From Theocolax elegans (taxonomy: Eukaryota; Arthropoda; Insecta; Hymenoptera; Cerocephalidae), in contig CM047425.1 in the NCBI GenBank assembly GCA_026168455.1, positions 99,079,580 through 99,143,579 of the forward strand: a stretch of 64,000 bases of DNA. Direction: 5' to 3'. Under the pieces are notes generated by a model. It did not search any database, had not been told where the DNA came from, and saw nothing but the letters and a program-made list of their open reading frames with translations. Positions 13,587 through 27,806 of this stretch are shown in pieces. The stretch's first letter is position 1; each line of letters begins with the position of its first letter. The translations under genes and the position numbers were made by a program.

Positions 13587-16076
13587 GTGCGAGCTGGAAC
13601 GTGCGTGAAATATAGGTTGATATCACGATAAATAATGAGGTGCCCTTCGTGGTGATGCCCGCGGGCAGCTGCTACCGTACTTGCACTCCCTACTCTACCC
13701 TCTCCTCTTCTTGTACACGCAGGTGGATGTGTACGAGCCGACCCTCTAATCCGCAGCTAGCCCGTGAGCAAACTGGCCCTCTTTATCGGTGCAACCATCA
13801 GAATCTATTTATTGAGATTTCGAAACCTTTACATTCTTTCCCTTACACCCTTTTTTTCTCATATTTCTTTGTCTCTTTGAGTACGTATTACTTGGACTGT
13901 TTTTCATTCAATGATGATCCTTTTCGAAAAATTAATATCGTTATGAAGAATTTGAGCGTAACTCGATAGGATGCGTGTAATATAAAAGAAAACATTTTTA
14001 TTGTGTGGGATATTCAATCTTGTATATACATATGTCAGACAGAACCTGAAATAAAAGAACTTGCTAATGGCGCAGTATATTAATACATATTATTAATACA
14101 TGACGTAATTTTAATATTTAACATTTTTTTAACAGTCACGTTTCTTTGTAAATTAGATTTATGATATTTTTAATTTAGTGCATTAGTTGAAATAAAAAAT
14201 AAAAAAATATTTTTTAGTGGACGGAGAACTAGAATAAAATAAAATCAATGAATGAGAAACAATATGTCATGACGCGAAATTCAGCCTTAAGCGAGAAAAT
14301 AATGGTATAGAATCAAAGATGGAAATAATCATGGAGATCGTAGAAAATCGACCAAAATATATCGGACTAACAATATTTTTTCATTTGTAATGAAAGTTGT
14401 CAGATTTTATCTCGCGGAGGTGCGAAGGATGTAACTATATTTTTCGGTGGATTTAATGGTTCCCCTTATCAGTGCTTCATATTTAAAGTATGCGAATAGC
14501 AGTCATAAAAATTTTAAGCGTGCTGAAAGAAACGAGTTCCAAAGGCGTTTTCACACGTAGCTTTCGTCAGCATATATACCGGGAACTACAATAAAAATAC
14601 ACATTCGCCGCAATTAAGTTTTACAGCTGAGACGCACCTACAAATAGTAATAATCAATTAATTAAATTCTTCGTACGTATACATATATATATTCGTTTTA
14701 CACATCCAAAATTAAATAATTAGCATCGTTCTCGTAGTTTTGCAGAAACTAGAGGTGGGTATTGCTTGCGTACATAATACGTGGACATCGCACGCACACA
14801 TGTGAATAGGTATACGTATAAGAAGGATAATCCGTAAATAAAATGAAATAAAATAAAAACGAAGTAAAATAAAAAAAGAACTCGTTGTTCAGAATAAAAA
14901 ATGTTACAAGAACCTTACCGGTGAAGTGTAAATAGCTGCAGTTTATTTCGGCATTTTGACTTTTCGGAATCCACAGGCTCGTGTGCATTTATATAAAGGG
15001 GAATTTCGAGCTCGGAGGCGTTAAATGTACACAAGGCACGTGTACACACTCGCACCTATCGGCTAACAGCTGGACTAAGTGCTTGCGTTTGGATTGCAAA
15101 GGAAAGAGAAGAAAAAAAAAGGAAAGAAGAAAAAGCCGAGCATCTCGCGCGCCGTGTGCCACTTGCCCAAGAAATTAGCATAAGCGAACTCGTCTCTTTC
15201 TCGCACTTCTCTCGGGTTCGTTTATTCTGCCCTCCCGAGAAAGAAAACGAAAAAAAAAGAAGAAGCGAAAGATCTCGTCGCGAAATGAGGAACTGAAAAG
15301 GAGGGAGGGAAGTCAAGAGGATGGAGTAGTTTAATTCAACGTGCCGATCGACGTATAGCTTTATGCGACTACCGATAATCCAGAAAGACCTTGCCGCGGG
15401 AGTGCACTTTAACTTTCTGATGAAATCAAGTAGAAAGACAAAGTTAAGCTCACTCCCCTTCTTTCTCCCACTCATTTCTCTCTTTTCTGATTATTTTTTA
15501 TTACCTTTCAATGTCTAAGAACGTCTTCATTTAAGGTTCCTTTTTAAATGATGTTTATACAAATACTTTAATTACCTGTCAGTTTGTCAACGGTTTGATA
15601 ACGAATGAACAAGCGTATGTCTGCGACTCGAAAGAAATACCAATTTAAGAGCTTAAACTTAATTTTGCGGTCTCAATATTTTTATTCGCAAAATATGAGA
15701 AAATGTCAGTGTGGCTAAACACATTGTTAAAAATTATATTTTACTCTTGTTGAAGATAATTATTTTGTCGTATATACCTATACGAGAACAAATTAAAAAA
15801 CACGTGTTATAACATCAATTTCTGGTAAATTAAAATTTTTTTTCATGGATACATACATACTATGTCGGTATACCTGCTAATTTTACAGTCCTATTAGATT
15901 ATACGTGGTAATTGCATTGACATGTATAGATCTAAGTAATCATATTTTTCACTTAAAAACGCTCTAAAAACTCGATGATATTAAATCCATTTGTTTGGTA
16001 TTACGCAGTGCTTAAAAAGGTAAATAAATACTACGTAGATACAGGAAATAGAAAATTTAATTAGCATCTAAGAAAC
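13587..16076. other. Host non-coding DNA
   Basis: No recognised gene. An open frame at 13640-13969 is GC-rich at its 5' end and may touch an exon, but it has no recognisable domain. An A/G-rich stretch lies at about 15100-15310. Confidence 0.45.
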
Positions 16077-16396
16077 ACGTTGACGTTTTGTAGCTTCTTA
16101 GCTTGAGCCAGACATAGACCGAGAATTCAATAGAATTAATTTACTACGTTAGGTACTCTATTCGTTTCGTTTGAAAAGTCAAGGACTATTGTAGTTTCAT
16201 AGTTGCCACGTGCGCACGAAATATATGTAAAGATATATAGATATATATATTGTTCTAAATTTGTGTGCCATGCTGGGGGTTTTAAATTATTACTTCTATT
16301 TTTATAACTAGTTTCATTAAAGTCTAATAGTCATGTAAATTTAAAGCAATTTACAGTTAACGATCAATAAAAGTAAACAAGATTGTTATATAATAT
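16077..16396. repeat. Host duplication block 3, left segment copy 1
   Basis: This segment recurs at 17519-17837. Here it runs into a foldback element; in the other copy it runs directly into the downstream host sequence through a TA repeat. Confidence 0.85.
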
Positions 16397-17518
16397 GGGA
16401 GATTCCATGTGAAGTGATGCCAGTTAAAAAATAGAATGTTGTTTTAAATGTATGGAATCAGTAAAAAACTACTTGAATAGAGGTAGCTAAATTTTTAGAG
16501 CTGAATTTCAATTAGTACCAGAGTTGTAGCCAATCAGAAAGTCGAATTTTTTGAAAAAATTGACTTTTGGCCATGTTTATCACTTAATAACTCAAAAATC
16601 TAACAATTTTTTCTTATATACATTAAATTTGAAAAAGTTTATTAATTTCAAGAAGAATCAGTTCAAATATTTCATTTATTTTATTTTAAAACTTGAAATA
16701 GTTATAATCAATAAAAACCTTTATAGTAAAAAAAAGGGTTGTACGATCAAAATATTTTATCCATCCAATAATCTAATTCATCGATGATTAATTACCTTCA
16801 AATAAATGCAAAGTTGAGTGCGGCAGAGCATTTAGGCAAGTTATGGTGTTTTAGTCAAATTTCTTAAAATAGAGAGCGAATGCATTTTATGAAAAAAACA
16901 GAGTAACCGTATACTTGCATTCAATCACTATGGCACTATATTCCTCAATATTACTAAAATATATTTATTGTTAATTACTGATACTTTTATTTAGTTGCTA
17001 TTAAGTCTGATACTTTTAGTTATACCTGTTATATAATTGGATTTATTGGAATTATAAAAAGTTTTAGGTATTTATCCAATTATATAACAGGTATAACTGC
17101 TTATACCTACTGCTTTGTGTTGTAAGCAGCTTAGATATTGAAAAGTTCATCACTAACATTAAATAGTATATTTTAGGATTATTGAAGAATAATAGTGCCA
17201 TGTTGTTTGAATGCAAGTATACGGTTACTCTGTTTTTTTATAAAATGCATTCGCTCTCTATTTTTAAGAAATTTGACTAAAACACCATAACTTTGTCTAA
17301 ATGCTCTGCCGCACTCAAACTTTGCATTATTTTGAAGTAATTATCATCGATGAATTAGATTTTTGGATGGATAAAATTTTTGATCGTACAACCCTTTTTT
17401 ACTATAAAGGTTTTTATTGATTATAACTATATTCAAGTTTAAAATAAAATAAATGAAATATTGAACTGATTCTTCTTGAAATAATAAACTTTTTCAAATT
17501 TAATGTGTATAAGAAAAA
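16397..17518. mobile_element. Foldback / long-TIR DNA transposon, copy 1 (3' end missing)
   Basis: It begins GGGAGATTCCATGTGAAGTG. The left arm (16397 to about 16960) is repeated in inverted orientation in the right half. A central hairpin lies at about 17018-17098, with an inverted TATAACAGGTATAACT motif. The right arm is cut at about 17518, where host sequence resumes through a short shared AAGAAA motif. No transposase frame is visible, so it is probably non-autonomous. Confidence 0.8.
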
Positions 17519-18870
17519 CGTTGACGTTTTGTAGCTTCTTAGCTTGAGCCAGACATAGACCGAGAATTCAATAGAATTAATTTACTACGTTAGGTACTCT
17601 ATTCGTTTCGTTTGAAAAGTCACGACTATTGTAGTTTCATAGTTGCCACGTGCGCACGAAATATATGTAAAGATATATATATATATATTGTTCTAAAATT
17701 TTTTGCCATGCTTGTGGTTTTAAATTACTACTTCTATTTTTATAACTAGTTTCATTAAAGTCTTAATAGTCATTAAATTTAAAGCAATTTACAGTTAACG
17801 ATCAATAAAAGTAAACAAGATTGTTATATATATATATATAAAATAAATGTTGTAAAGTTAATGGTTTGATTGGCATTGAATAATTCGGTAACGCGAATCG
17901 TAAAAAAGGCTAAACATCGAAATGGTACTAAATCAATTTCGTTGGCTACCGAAGATGTATAGTAATACAAAATTAGCTAACTTGATAGGTTTTCTCGTTA
18001 CGTAATTTAGAAGAAGACAATCAAACATACCGTAAATCAGTAAGAAAATGAATGTTTATTAAATAAAAAGAAAAAAAGGTTATAAGATTGAAGTGAAGAC
18101 TGATATAATACGACAGTAACTATGACAGGGAGATTACGACGAAGACGAACAAACGAGACAATTAATAAAAATATCGTTTTTAAAAGGGATGAGAAATCCA
18201 TTCGTTCTACCGCATAAATAATTTGCACCGTTGTACAGGTAGTTTTGAAAAAGAGAAACTGAGAAATAGGAAAAGATCAATAGGTCAGCCGCGGTCCGAT
18301 TGAGGAGCGAAAGAAGCCGCTGAAGGTTACGCGGTAGAGACGGCGTACATATATAGTGATTGACTGCAACCACGGGCGTTTATGTCAGTCGTGGAATTTT
18401 GCAGGCTGTCACCGAGACGACCATTACACGTGGCAACGATTTGTAAATTGTTTTTCCGCGGCGCGACTTGAAACGCATGCCACTCTACGCGGTTGCTATT
18501 AGGGACCTCGTCGATTTCCTATAATGCTTATCCTCCCTTTATGAATGCCCGAGGCAAACCTCGCGACGAGTTTACGTATAAAGCCCCATACGAGCCTTCG
18601 CGACTCTCCACAATTAATTTACTTGGGATCGTTCATCACTCGTGGCGAGCCTCGCGCATTATGCCCATTCATGCCGTGGGATTTTCGTTGAATCATTGCG
18701 CAAAACCCTCACCGTGGACACCCGGCTCTTGTACCTACATATATATATATATACCCTATTCCCTCCTACCTTTTTCTCCTTTACTTTATCGAGAGGAAAA
18801 AATTTACCATACACTCGCGAGACCTGTTGACGTTACTTAAAATTACGGGGCTTTCCTCTTTTTTCTCTTT
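17519..18870. repeat. Host duplication block 3, insertion-free copy
   Basis: Continuous host sequence without the foldback; the empty site is the TA repeat at about 17824-17840. The downstream part (about 17838-18870) recurs at 19996-21030, an offset of about 2162 bp. It includes a CpG-rich patch at 18280-18720 with no recognised gene. Confidence 0.85.
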
Positions 18871-19995
18871 AACAATTTTTCTTATATACATTAAATTTGA
18901 AAAGTTTATTAATTTCAAGAAGAATCAGTTCAAATATTCATTTATTTTATTTTAAAACTTTGAATATAGTTATAATCAATAAAAACCTTTATAGTAAAAA
19001 AAAGGGTTGTACGATCAAAATATTTTATCCATCCAATAATCTAATTCATCGATGATTAATTACCTTCAAAATATGCAAAGTTGAGTGCGGCAGAGCATTT
19101 AGGCAAGTTATGGTGTTTTAGTCAAATTTCTTAAAATAGAGAGCGAATGCATTTTATGAAAAAAACAGAGTAACCGTATACTTGCATTCAATCAATGGCA
19201 CTATTATTCCTCAATATTACTAAAATATACTATTTATTGTTAATTACTGATACTTTTATTTAGTTGCTATTAAGTCTGATACTTTTAGTTATACCTGTTA
19301 TATAATTGGATTTATTGGAATTATAAAAAGTTTTAGGTATTTATCCAATTATATAACAGGTATAACTGCTTATACCTACTGCTTTGTTTGTAAGCAGCTT
19401 AGAGATTGAAAAGTATCAGTAACTAACATTAAATAGTATATTTTAGGATTATTGAAGAATAATAGTGCCATGTTGTTTGAATGCAAGTATACGGTTACTC
19501 TGTTTTTTTCATAAAATGCATTCGCTCTCTATTTTTAAGAAATTTGACTAAAACACCATAACTTTGTCTAAAATGCTCTGCCGCACTCAAACTTTGCATT
19601 ATTTTGGTATTAATCATCGATGAATTAGATTTTTGGATGGATAAATATTTTTGATCGTACAACCCTTTTTTACTATAAAGGTTTTTATTGATATAACTAT
19701 ATTCAAGTTTAAAATAAAATAAATGAAATATTGAACTGATTCTTCTTGAAATAATAAACTTTTTCAAATTTAATGTGTATAAGAAAAAATTGTTAGATTT
19801 TGAGTTATTAAGTGATAAACATGGCCAAAAGTCAATTTTTTCAAAAAATGCGACTTTTTGATTGGCTAAACTCTGGTACTAATTGAAATTCAGGTCTAAA
19901 AATTTAGCTACACTCTATTCAAGTAGTTTTTTACTGATTCCATACATTAAAACAAAATTCTATTTTTTAACTGGATCACTTCACATGGAATCTCC
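18871..19995. mobile_element. Foldback / long-TIR DNA transposon, copy 2 (5' end missing)
   Basis: Same element as 16397-17518, but here the 5' terminus is missing and the 3' terminus is complete, ending in CTTCACATGGAATCTCC, the reverse complement of the left terminus of copy 1. The junction at 18871 falls in a shared TAACAATTT motif. The two copies together define an element of roughly 1.5 kb. Confidence 0.8.
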
Positions 19996-21030
19996 ATATA
20001 TAAAATAAATGTTGTAAAGTTAATGGTTTGATTGGCATTGAATAATTCGGTAACGCGAATCGTAAAAAAGGCTAAACATCGAAATGGTACTAAATCAATT
20101 TCGTTGGCTACCGAAGATGTATAGTAATACAAAATTAGCTAACTTGATAGGTTTTCTCGTTACGTAATTTAGAAGAAGACAATCAAACATACCGTAAATC
20201 AGTAAGAAAATGAATGTTTATTAAATAAAAAGAAAAAAAGGTTATAAGATTGAAGTGAAGACTGATATAATACGACAGTAACTATGACAGGGAGATTACG
20301 ACGAAGACGAACAAACGAGACAATTAATAAAAATATCGTTTTTAAAAGGGATGAGAAATCCATTCGTTCTACCGCATAAATAATTTGCACCGTTGTACAG
20401 GTAGTTTTGAAAAAGAGAAACTGAGAAATAGGAAAAGATCAATAGGTCAGCCGCGGTCCGATTGAGGAGCGAAAGAAGCCGCTGAAGGTTACGCGGTAGA
20501 GACGGCGTACATATATAGTGATTGACTGCAACCACGGGCGTTTATGTCAGTCGTGGAATTTTGCAGGCTGTCACCGAGACGACCATTACACGTGGCAACG
20601 ATTTGTAAATTGTTTTTCCGCGGCGCGACTTGAAACGCATGCCACTCTACGCGGTTGCTATTAGGGACCTCGTCGATTTCCTATAATGCTTATCCTCCCT
20701 TTATGAATGCCCGAGGCAAACCTCGCGACGAGTTTACGTATAAAGCCCCATACGAGCCTTCGCGACTCTCCACAATTAATTTACTTGGGATCGTTCATCA
20801 CTCGTGGCGAGCCTCGCGCATTATGCCCATTCATGCCGTGGGATTTTCGTTGAATCATTGCGCAAAACCCTCACCGTGGACACCCGGCTCTTGTACCTAC
20901 ATATATATATATATATACCCTATTCCCTCCTACCTTTTTCTCCTTTACTTTATCGAGAGGAAAAAATTTACCATACACTCGCGAGACCTGTTGACGTTAC
21001 TTAAAATTACGGGGCTTTCCTCTTTTTTCT
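19996..21030. repeat. Host duplication block 3, right segment copy 2
   Basis: Near-identical to 17838-18870; a TA microsatellite inside it differs slightly in length. Beyond 21030 the sequence continues into unduplicated host DNA. Confidence 0.85.
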
Positions 21031-22047
21031 CTTTAACAATTTATCGTTTCATTGTAATATCATATTATACAAAAAGGCTACTTTACTATTTCTTGGTAAT
21101 TTTCTAATTCCGTCGATGCGGATCAATGTGATCAATTTATTCTATTGGAAAAATGTTAATTTCGTTTACATATATGCGTTCTACATTCCAACTAATACCA
21201 CTTTGTATACACAACCTTCTTACAAAAATTCATTAAATCATATACAGTTATTTATTTTTCTACGTATAATGTTAGCACAACTAGATTTGTTAAACTGATT
21301 TACTTTAAAAATAATTTACCAACGTTTTATTGCGTAAGCTTCGAAACTTGACAAATAAATCTAAGCTTCTAATTTGTTTGAAAATTCATGAAGTAAGCGA
21401 ATCAACTAATTGTCGCGTGTAAAATCTCGTCACCGTGAAAAGAAAAAAAGAAGAACATTAACATTAACAAGAAAAGAATTGAAAAGCCTTAAAGCTGTAG
21501 AGAGGCATGTTTAAAGAACACGTTACACAAGACAATTACAATGGCAAGCGGCTTAGTGCAACCCGGCTATCGAAATTTACAGTTTTACTCGAGTGGAGCT
21601 TGGTTTCCCCCTATGGACACGTGCGATTAGATTCATGCACCTATCGCGGCTGGTTTCCAATTAACACGTCCGCCGCCGCAACACTCCGTTACCCGGTACA
21701 ACAAACATTGCTTGTGATCGGAGGAAATTATAGCTATAGTGGAATCCAGAACAACGGGTCGACTTATAGGAAGCTTTAATGCGTTTTGTCTTTTTGCCCC
21801 TTCGAAAATCCATCAGGTTCCAGTCTTTAATGATCAACTCTTTCAGATCTATGACAGTTTCTGTCGACGGATAAATACGATTAAGAAGTTCTTTCTTGGG
21901 TTTCCCACATAGAATTGCGTGTTGTATCACGTGGTTATACCTATCTACTATCGTCTTTAAACTGTGGATATGTTCGATACAAAAATTAACTATAGAAATA
22001 GTTAAATTAAAAAAATTTAATTATCTTCAATAGAATTAATTACAGTG
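21031..22047. other. Host non-coding DNA
   Basis: AT-rich single-copy stretch. The open frames here have no recognisable domains. I see nothing further. Confidence 0.5.
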
Positions 22048-24432
22048 TTTAAAAGATCTCTACGAGAACTATATAATTTACAATTCAAATGCAAACATGG
22101 AACACGTTCGCTGCAATGTAATTATCAATTCAGCAAGAAAATTTCATCCATCAATGAGTAAAGATTATTTAGACTAATGCATCATCCAGTATTCATCGAG
22201 TTTAATTTTCCACCCTTTCCCAAGCTTTCGATAATTAGATGAGCGCATAATCGGCAAGACGATAATCAAATATCGCTCAACCCGAGCGTGTATAGTTATC
22301 TGAGTTCGCGGACGTTAGATCACCGAATGATTTATGCTCGTCTTAGAGGTCCGAGAATCGACGGGCGCCTGAAGAGGCAGATTTCTCTCTCTCTCTCTCT
22401 CTCTCTGTCTTTCTCTTGGGTTTTGCGCGTAACGACGTCCGAACGAACGAAATTTTTTACCGAGCCATTTATCTCCTCGCGGGTCTTTAATCACGAGGAA
22501 CGGCAGCATCCATGAATATATGCCCCTTGGAGGAGGGCGAGAGAGGCTTCAATCTTAATCCCACGTTCTTATCCGACAGGGCGCACGTCCCCCTAAACGC
22601 TAAAATGCTTTCCTTTTCGGAACGAACCGATTTTCGTTGACCGGTTTATTTTACACCCCCCCCCCCCTCCTCAGCCGAGCTCCTTACCTTTTCGCATTAT
22701 TGATGCCTCCATTTGCGTATCGAGAGAGAAATGACTAATGCCGCTGTTAGCCCTTCCGAAAATCTCACGTCTCAATGTCGCGCCTATATACCCGGCTATC
22801 TCGCAATTTTTTTTACACGGCTCAATTTCGAACGGTGCCGAAAGGCTTGGAGACCGATAACCGGGTATCGGTTACCTCAAAGGGACGCATTCGTATTCGC
22901 ACGCGCGACATCCCATTTATATAGGGTATCGTACTGCGTTTATCCGTACCGATCTGTCTTTTTTTACGACTGATGCCTTACCTGATGTCTTGTACAAATA
23001 AAATTTACATTTTTTTTCGGTTTTCGTTTACATGTGTTACAATTCCATTTTCTTTCTCGAGGTATAATTGAAAAAATGGGGATTCACTTTTTATGAATGT
23101 TAGTTACATCAATATCTGTGACACACTTCCGGGGAATGAATTTCGTCGAAACCTTGGAATGCCTTTGGAAACAGTTATTTTTGTAACTAAAAGTATAAGA
23201 ATGAAACGACAACGGTGCACTATATATTTCACTTAAAAAAAAGATAATTGCTAATGCCTAATAATAACAGTAAATTATCAATCGTAAAATTTTTTGTGCC
23301 ACAAATCTATAAATAATTCAGTAGTCGACTTGGGTTATTTACATAAACGTTTTAATTTTCGCGGGAGGAATAATTTGACAGAGTGGCAATTCCGTTATAA
23401 AGGAAATGACACTGTTAACGTCAAGAAGCATAGTCAATTATTGGTACTTTACTCACTCCTCTAAGTGGTTGTAAAATTTAATTGTCGAGCTCGAAAGTGT
23501 TTTGGATATTTCACGAGTGAATTTTCTCGTGATATACGCGATGCATAAAAAGAAGCGAAAAAATTCGTCTTTGTTAAGGCGAACGGATTTTCTCGCGTCG
23601 ATTAAACTGCATCGTTAAGTCCTTGAAGGTAAAAAGATGAGTCCCATCGATGCTCCAACCTGAATCCGGGAATCGAAAGAGGGATGTGAAAAAGCGAGAT
23701 GAAGGTATGCGGTTAAAAAGACAGGGAGATTATCGAGAGTTACGAACGCATTACCACCGAAGTGTCGAGCATGTTTATGCCCCGGTTCTCCAGTTGGACC
23801 GATAGTCACTAATGGGCCATGACCACGTACGATTCTCGCATTGGTACCCTTCGTCAACGAAATCGACACCTCGCGATTCTTCTTTGCGTATATAGGGATC
23901 TTATTCATCATTAGTGTGAAAAGCATACCGAGTTATGTTCCGCGATATAAAAATATTTTTATCCCACTGTACGATATGGATAATTGCACAAAAGTAAACA
24001 AACAAATATGGAGTTACTCCGATTTTATAACGATAGACTACTGCACTTGCTGAGAAATAGAGGTGAATCAAGACAACTGCCGGTTACTGCTTTAATCGCA
24101 GCTGACAGTCGTTGAATTGGGAAGAAGGAATAATAAAACAGTGGCCGGTCGAAGTAAGGAGAGTAAAAAAAAGAGAGCACGAGTATCGTGGGAGCGGGAG
24201 GGATGAGATTAGAGAGAGGCTACGAACGAAAGCGAAAGACCTCGGGGCGCCGCTCGCGGTTATCGCGAGTAGTGCCCTCCCGTGTCGATATAACGACCGA
24301 CACCAGGGGCTACACATCACCGTGGCGCGGCGAAATCTACAAACGTAATCCCCTCGGGAACACCTAGTCAACAACCGAGGTAGCTAATGATCCTGTCCAT
24401 CCTTCTTCCGAAAATCCGTAAAATCCTCTTGA
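22048..24432. repeat. Host direct duplication block 4, copy 1
   Basis: A 2385-bp unit beginning TTTAAAAGATCTC that is followed directly by a second copy. It contains a CT microsatellite (22384-22406) and a poly-C run near 22656-22669. It is CpG-rich in places but has no recognised gene. Confidence 0.9.
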
Positions 24433-26826
24433 TTTAAAAGATCTCTACGAGAAACTATATAATTTACAATTCAAATGCAAACATGGAACACGTTCGCTGC
24501 AATGTAATTATCAATTCAGCAAGAAAATTTCATCCATCAATGAGGTAAAGATTATTTAGACTAATGCATCATCCAGTATTCATCGAGTTTAATTTTCCAC
24601 CCTTCCCAAGCTTTCGATAATTAGATGAGCGCATAATCGGCAAGACGATAATCAAATATCGCTCAACCCGAGCGTGTATAGTTATCTGAGTTCGCGGACG
24701 TTAGATCACCGAATGATTTATGCTCGTCTTAGAGGTCCGAGAATCGACGGGCGCCTGAAGAGGCAGATTTCTCTCTCTCTCTCTCTCTCTCTGTCTTTCT
24801 CTTGGGTTTTGCGCGTAACGACGTCCGAACGAACGAAATTTTTTACCGAGCCATTTATCTCCTCGCGGGTCTTTAATCACGAGGAACGGCAGCATCCATG
24901 AATATATGCCTCTTGGAGGAGGGCGAGAGAGGCTTCAATCTTAATCCCACGTTCTTATCCGACAGGGCGCACGTCCCCCTAAACGCTAAAATGCTTTCCT
25001 TTTCGGAACGAACCGATTTTCGTTGACCGGTTTATTTTACACCCCCCCCCCCCTCCCAGCCGAGCTCCTTACCTTTTCGCATTATTGATGCCTCCATTTG
25101 CGTATCGAGAGAGAAATGACTAATGCCGCTGTTAGCCCTTCCGAAAATCTCACGTCTCAATGTCGCGCCTATACACCCGGCTATCTCGCAATTTTTTTTA
25201 CACGGCTCAATTTCGAACGGTGCCGAAAGGCTTGGAGACCGATAACCGGGTATCGGTTACCTCAAAGGGACGCATTCGTATTCGCACGCGCGACATCCCA
25301 TTTATATAGGGTATCGTACTGCGTTTATCCGTACCGATCTGTCTTTTTTTACGACTGATGCCTTACCTGATGTCTTGTACAAATAAAATTTACATTTTTT
25401 TTTCGGTTTTCGTTTACATGTGTTACAATTCCATTTTCTTTCTCGAGGTATAATTGAAAAAATGGGGATTCACTTTTTTTTCGTATTTTATGAATGTTAG
25501 TTACATCAATATCTGTGACACACTTCCGGGGAATGAATTTCATCGAAACCTTGGAATGCCTTTGGAAACAGTTATTTTTGTAACTAAAAGTATAAGAATT
25601 AAACGACAACGGTGCACTATATATTTCACTTAAAAAAAAGATAATTGCTAATGCCTAATAATAACAGTAAATTATCAATCGTAAAATTTTTTGTGCCACA
25701 AATCTATAAATAATTCAGTAGTCGACTTGGGTTATTTACATAAACGTTTTAATTTTTGCGGGAGGAATAATTTGACAGAGTGGCAATTCCGTTATAAAGG
25801 AAATGACACTGTTAACGTCAAGAAGCATAGTCAATTATTGGTACTTTACTCACTCCTCTAAGTGGTTGTAAAATTTAATTGTCGAGCTCGAAAGTGTTTT
25901 GGATATTTCACGAGTGAATTTTCTCGTGATATACGCGATGCATAAAAAGAAGCGAAAAAATTCGTCTTTGTTAAGGCGAACGGATTTTCTCGCGTCGATT
26001 AAACTGCATCGTTAAGTCCTTGAAGGTAAAAAGATGAGTCCCATCGATGCTCCAACCTGAATCCGGGAATCGAAAGAGGGATGTGAAAAAGCGAGATGAA
26101 GGTATGCGGTTAAAAAGACAGGGAGATTATCGAGAGTTACGAACGCATTACCACCGAAGTGTCGAGCATGTTTATGCCCCGGTTCTCCAGTTGGACCGAT
26201 AGTCACTAATGGGCCATGACCACGTACGATTCTCGCATTGGTACCCTTCGTCAACGAAATCGACACCTCGCGATTCTTCTTTGCGTATATAGGGATCTTA
26301 TTCATCATTAGTGTGAAAAGCATACCGAGTTATGTTCCGCGATATAAAAATATTTTTATCCCACTGTACGATATGGATAATTGCACAAAAGTAAACAAAC
26401 AAATATGGAGTTACTCCGATTTTATAACGATAGACTACTGCACTTGCGAGAAATAGAGGTGAATCAAGACAACTGCCGGTTACTGCTTTAATCGCAGCTG
26501 ACAGTCGTTGAATTGGGAAGAAGGAATAATAAAACAGTGGCCGGTCGAAGTAAGGAGAGTAAAAAAAAGAGAGCACGAGTTCGTGAGCGGGAGGATGAGA
26601 TAGAGAAGGCTACGAACGAAAGCGAAAGACACGGGGCCGCTCGCGGTTATCGGCGAGTAAGTGCCCTCCCGTGTCGAGATAACGCCGACACCAGGGGCGA
26701 CAACATCATCCGTGCGCGGCGAAATCTACAAACGTAATCCACCTCGCGGAACTACCTAGTCAACAACCGGTAGGTAGCTATGATCCTGTCCATCCTTCTC
26801 CGGAAAAATCCGGAAAATCCTATTGA
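24433..26826. repeat. Host direct duplication block 4, copy 2
   Basis: Head-to-tail copy of 22048-24432. Identity is very high until about 26570; the last 250 bp or so carry clustered single-base indels relative to copy 1. Confidence 0.9.
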
Positions 26827-27769
26827 TTTTGTAATTTGTTGTTGGAAATCGTTAAAATAAAAAATCAATTATCCTTATTTAAATCGTTTTATTCGTTACG
26901 TACACTAATTATCTTTAAAATTTAATCTCCGGGTCTTCTATTAAATAAATATTCAACACGTACCGTGCAATTTATAAGATCATCAATCAAGAATTAGCTT
27001 CTGTCTTGATTTGCAATTATATGAAAAAATTTCATTTATTTAATCTGCAAAGTAATTACTCTGTCACAATATTGAATTTGCAAATAAGAGCACATGCTAA
27101 TAAAATGCATTGTACACGGAGGGTTGTTAGTCAAGCTGTGTCCATAAGCAAGTAAAGAGAGAAGAGTAACCCACCTGAAATATGAGTTAATTAATTTTAG
27201 TTATTAGCAACATTACTAATGAGATGATTATTAAAATAATAAATGATAAGAGACGGGAGTTCGGTGCCAGGGCAGGGAAATAAGTAATAATTAGTAAGCC
27301 TGTGGATGTTGTTCCAAGGTGAAATCTTGATAAGAGCAGGGCGTTAAAAAGAATGTTTTGTATCTCGAGGCTGGGCAATAAATTTTCGCTCGGACAGAAA
27401 TAGGTTTTTTTGAAGATACTCCCGGTGAACGGGAGAGAAAGAGAGGGAGTGAGTGAGGGGGAGAGAGAGAGAGAGGCTAGTGCTACAAGCCGAAAGCGTA
27501 TCAAGGCGCGTCAACGCTCTGATGATCGGCCGCAAATTATTTGAAAGGCTCTCACTCTCTTCCTTCCTCACGGCGTAAATGTAGTCCGGGACGGCATCAC
27601 GTACAAACACTTCTCTTCCTCTCTCACTCTCTTTCCTTCTCTTTCTCGCTCTCCCGCTCTCTCCTCCCTCCTCTCTCCCTCTTTCTTTCTCTTTCCCTCG
27701 CATAATCACAAGCAACAAGTTCGGCCTACGCGAGAGCAGATATCCGATACCTGTTGGGGCAAAAGCGCG

Positions 27770-27806
<37 letters not shown>

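Noticed and set aside
13640..13969. 109-codon frame in host DNA
   Set aside because: Its start is GC-rich and could touch an exon, but the translation has no recognisable domain and becomes low-complexity. A short GT-AG pair inside is too weak to support a gene.
18493..21107. Duplicated frames of 115 and 150 codons
   Set aside because: They lie in the duplicated host block, cross a TA microsatellite and differ at their ends only through its length, which is inconsistent with selection on a protein.
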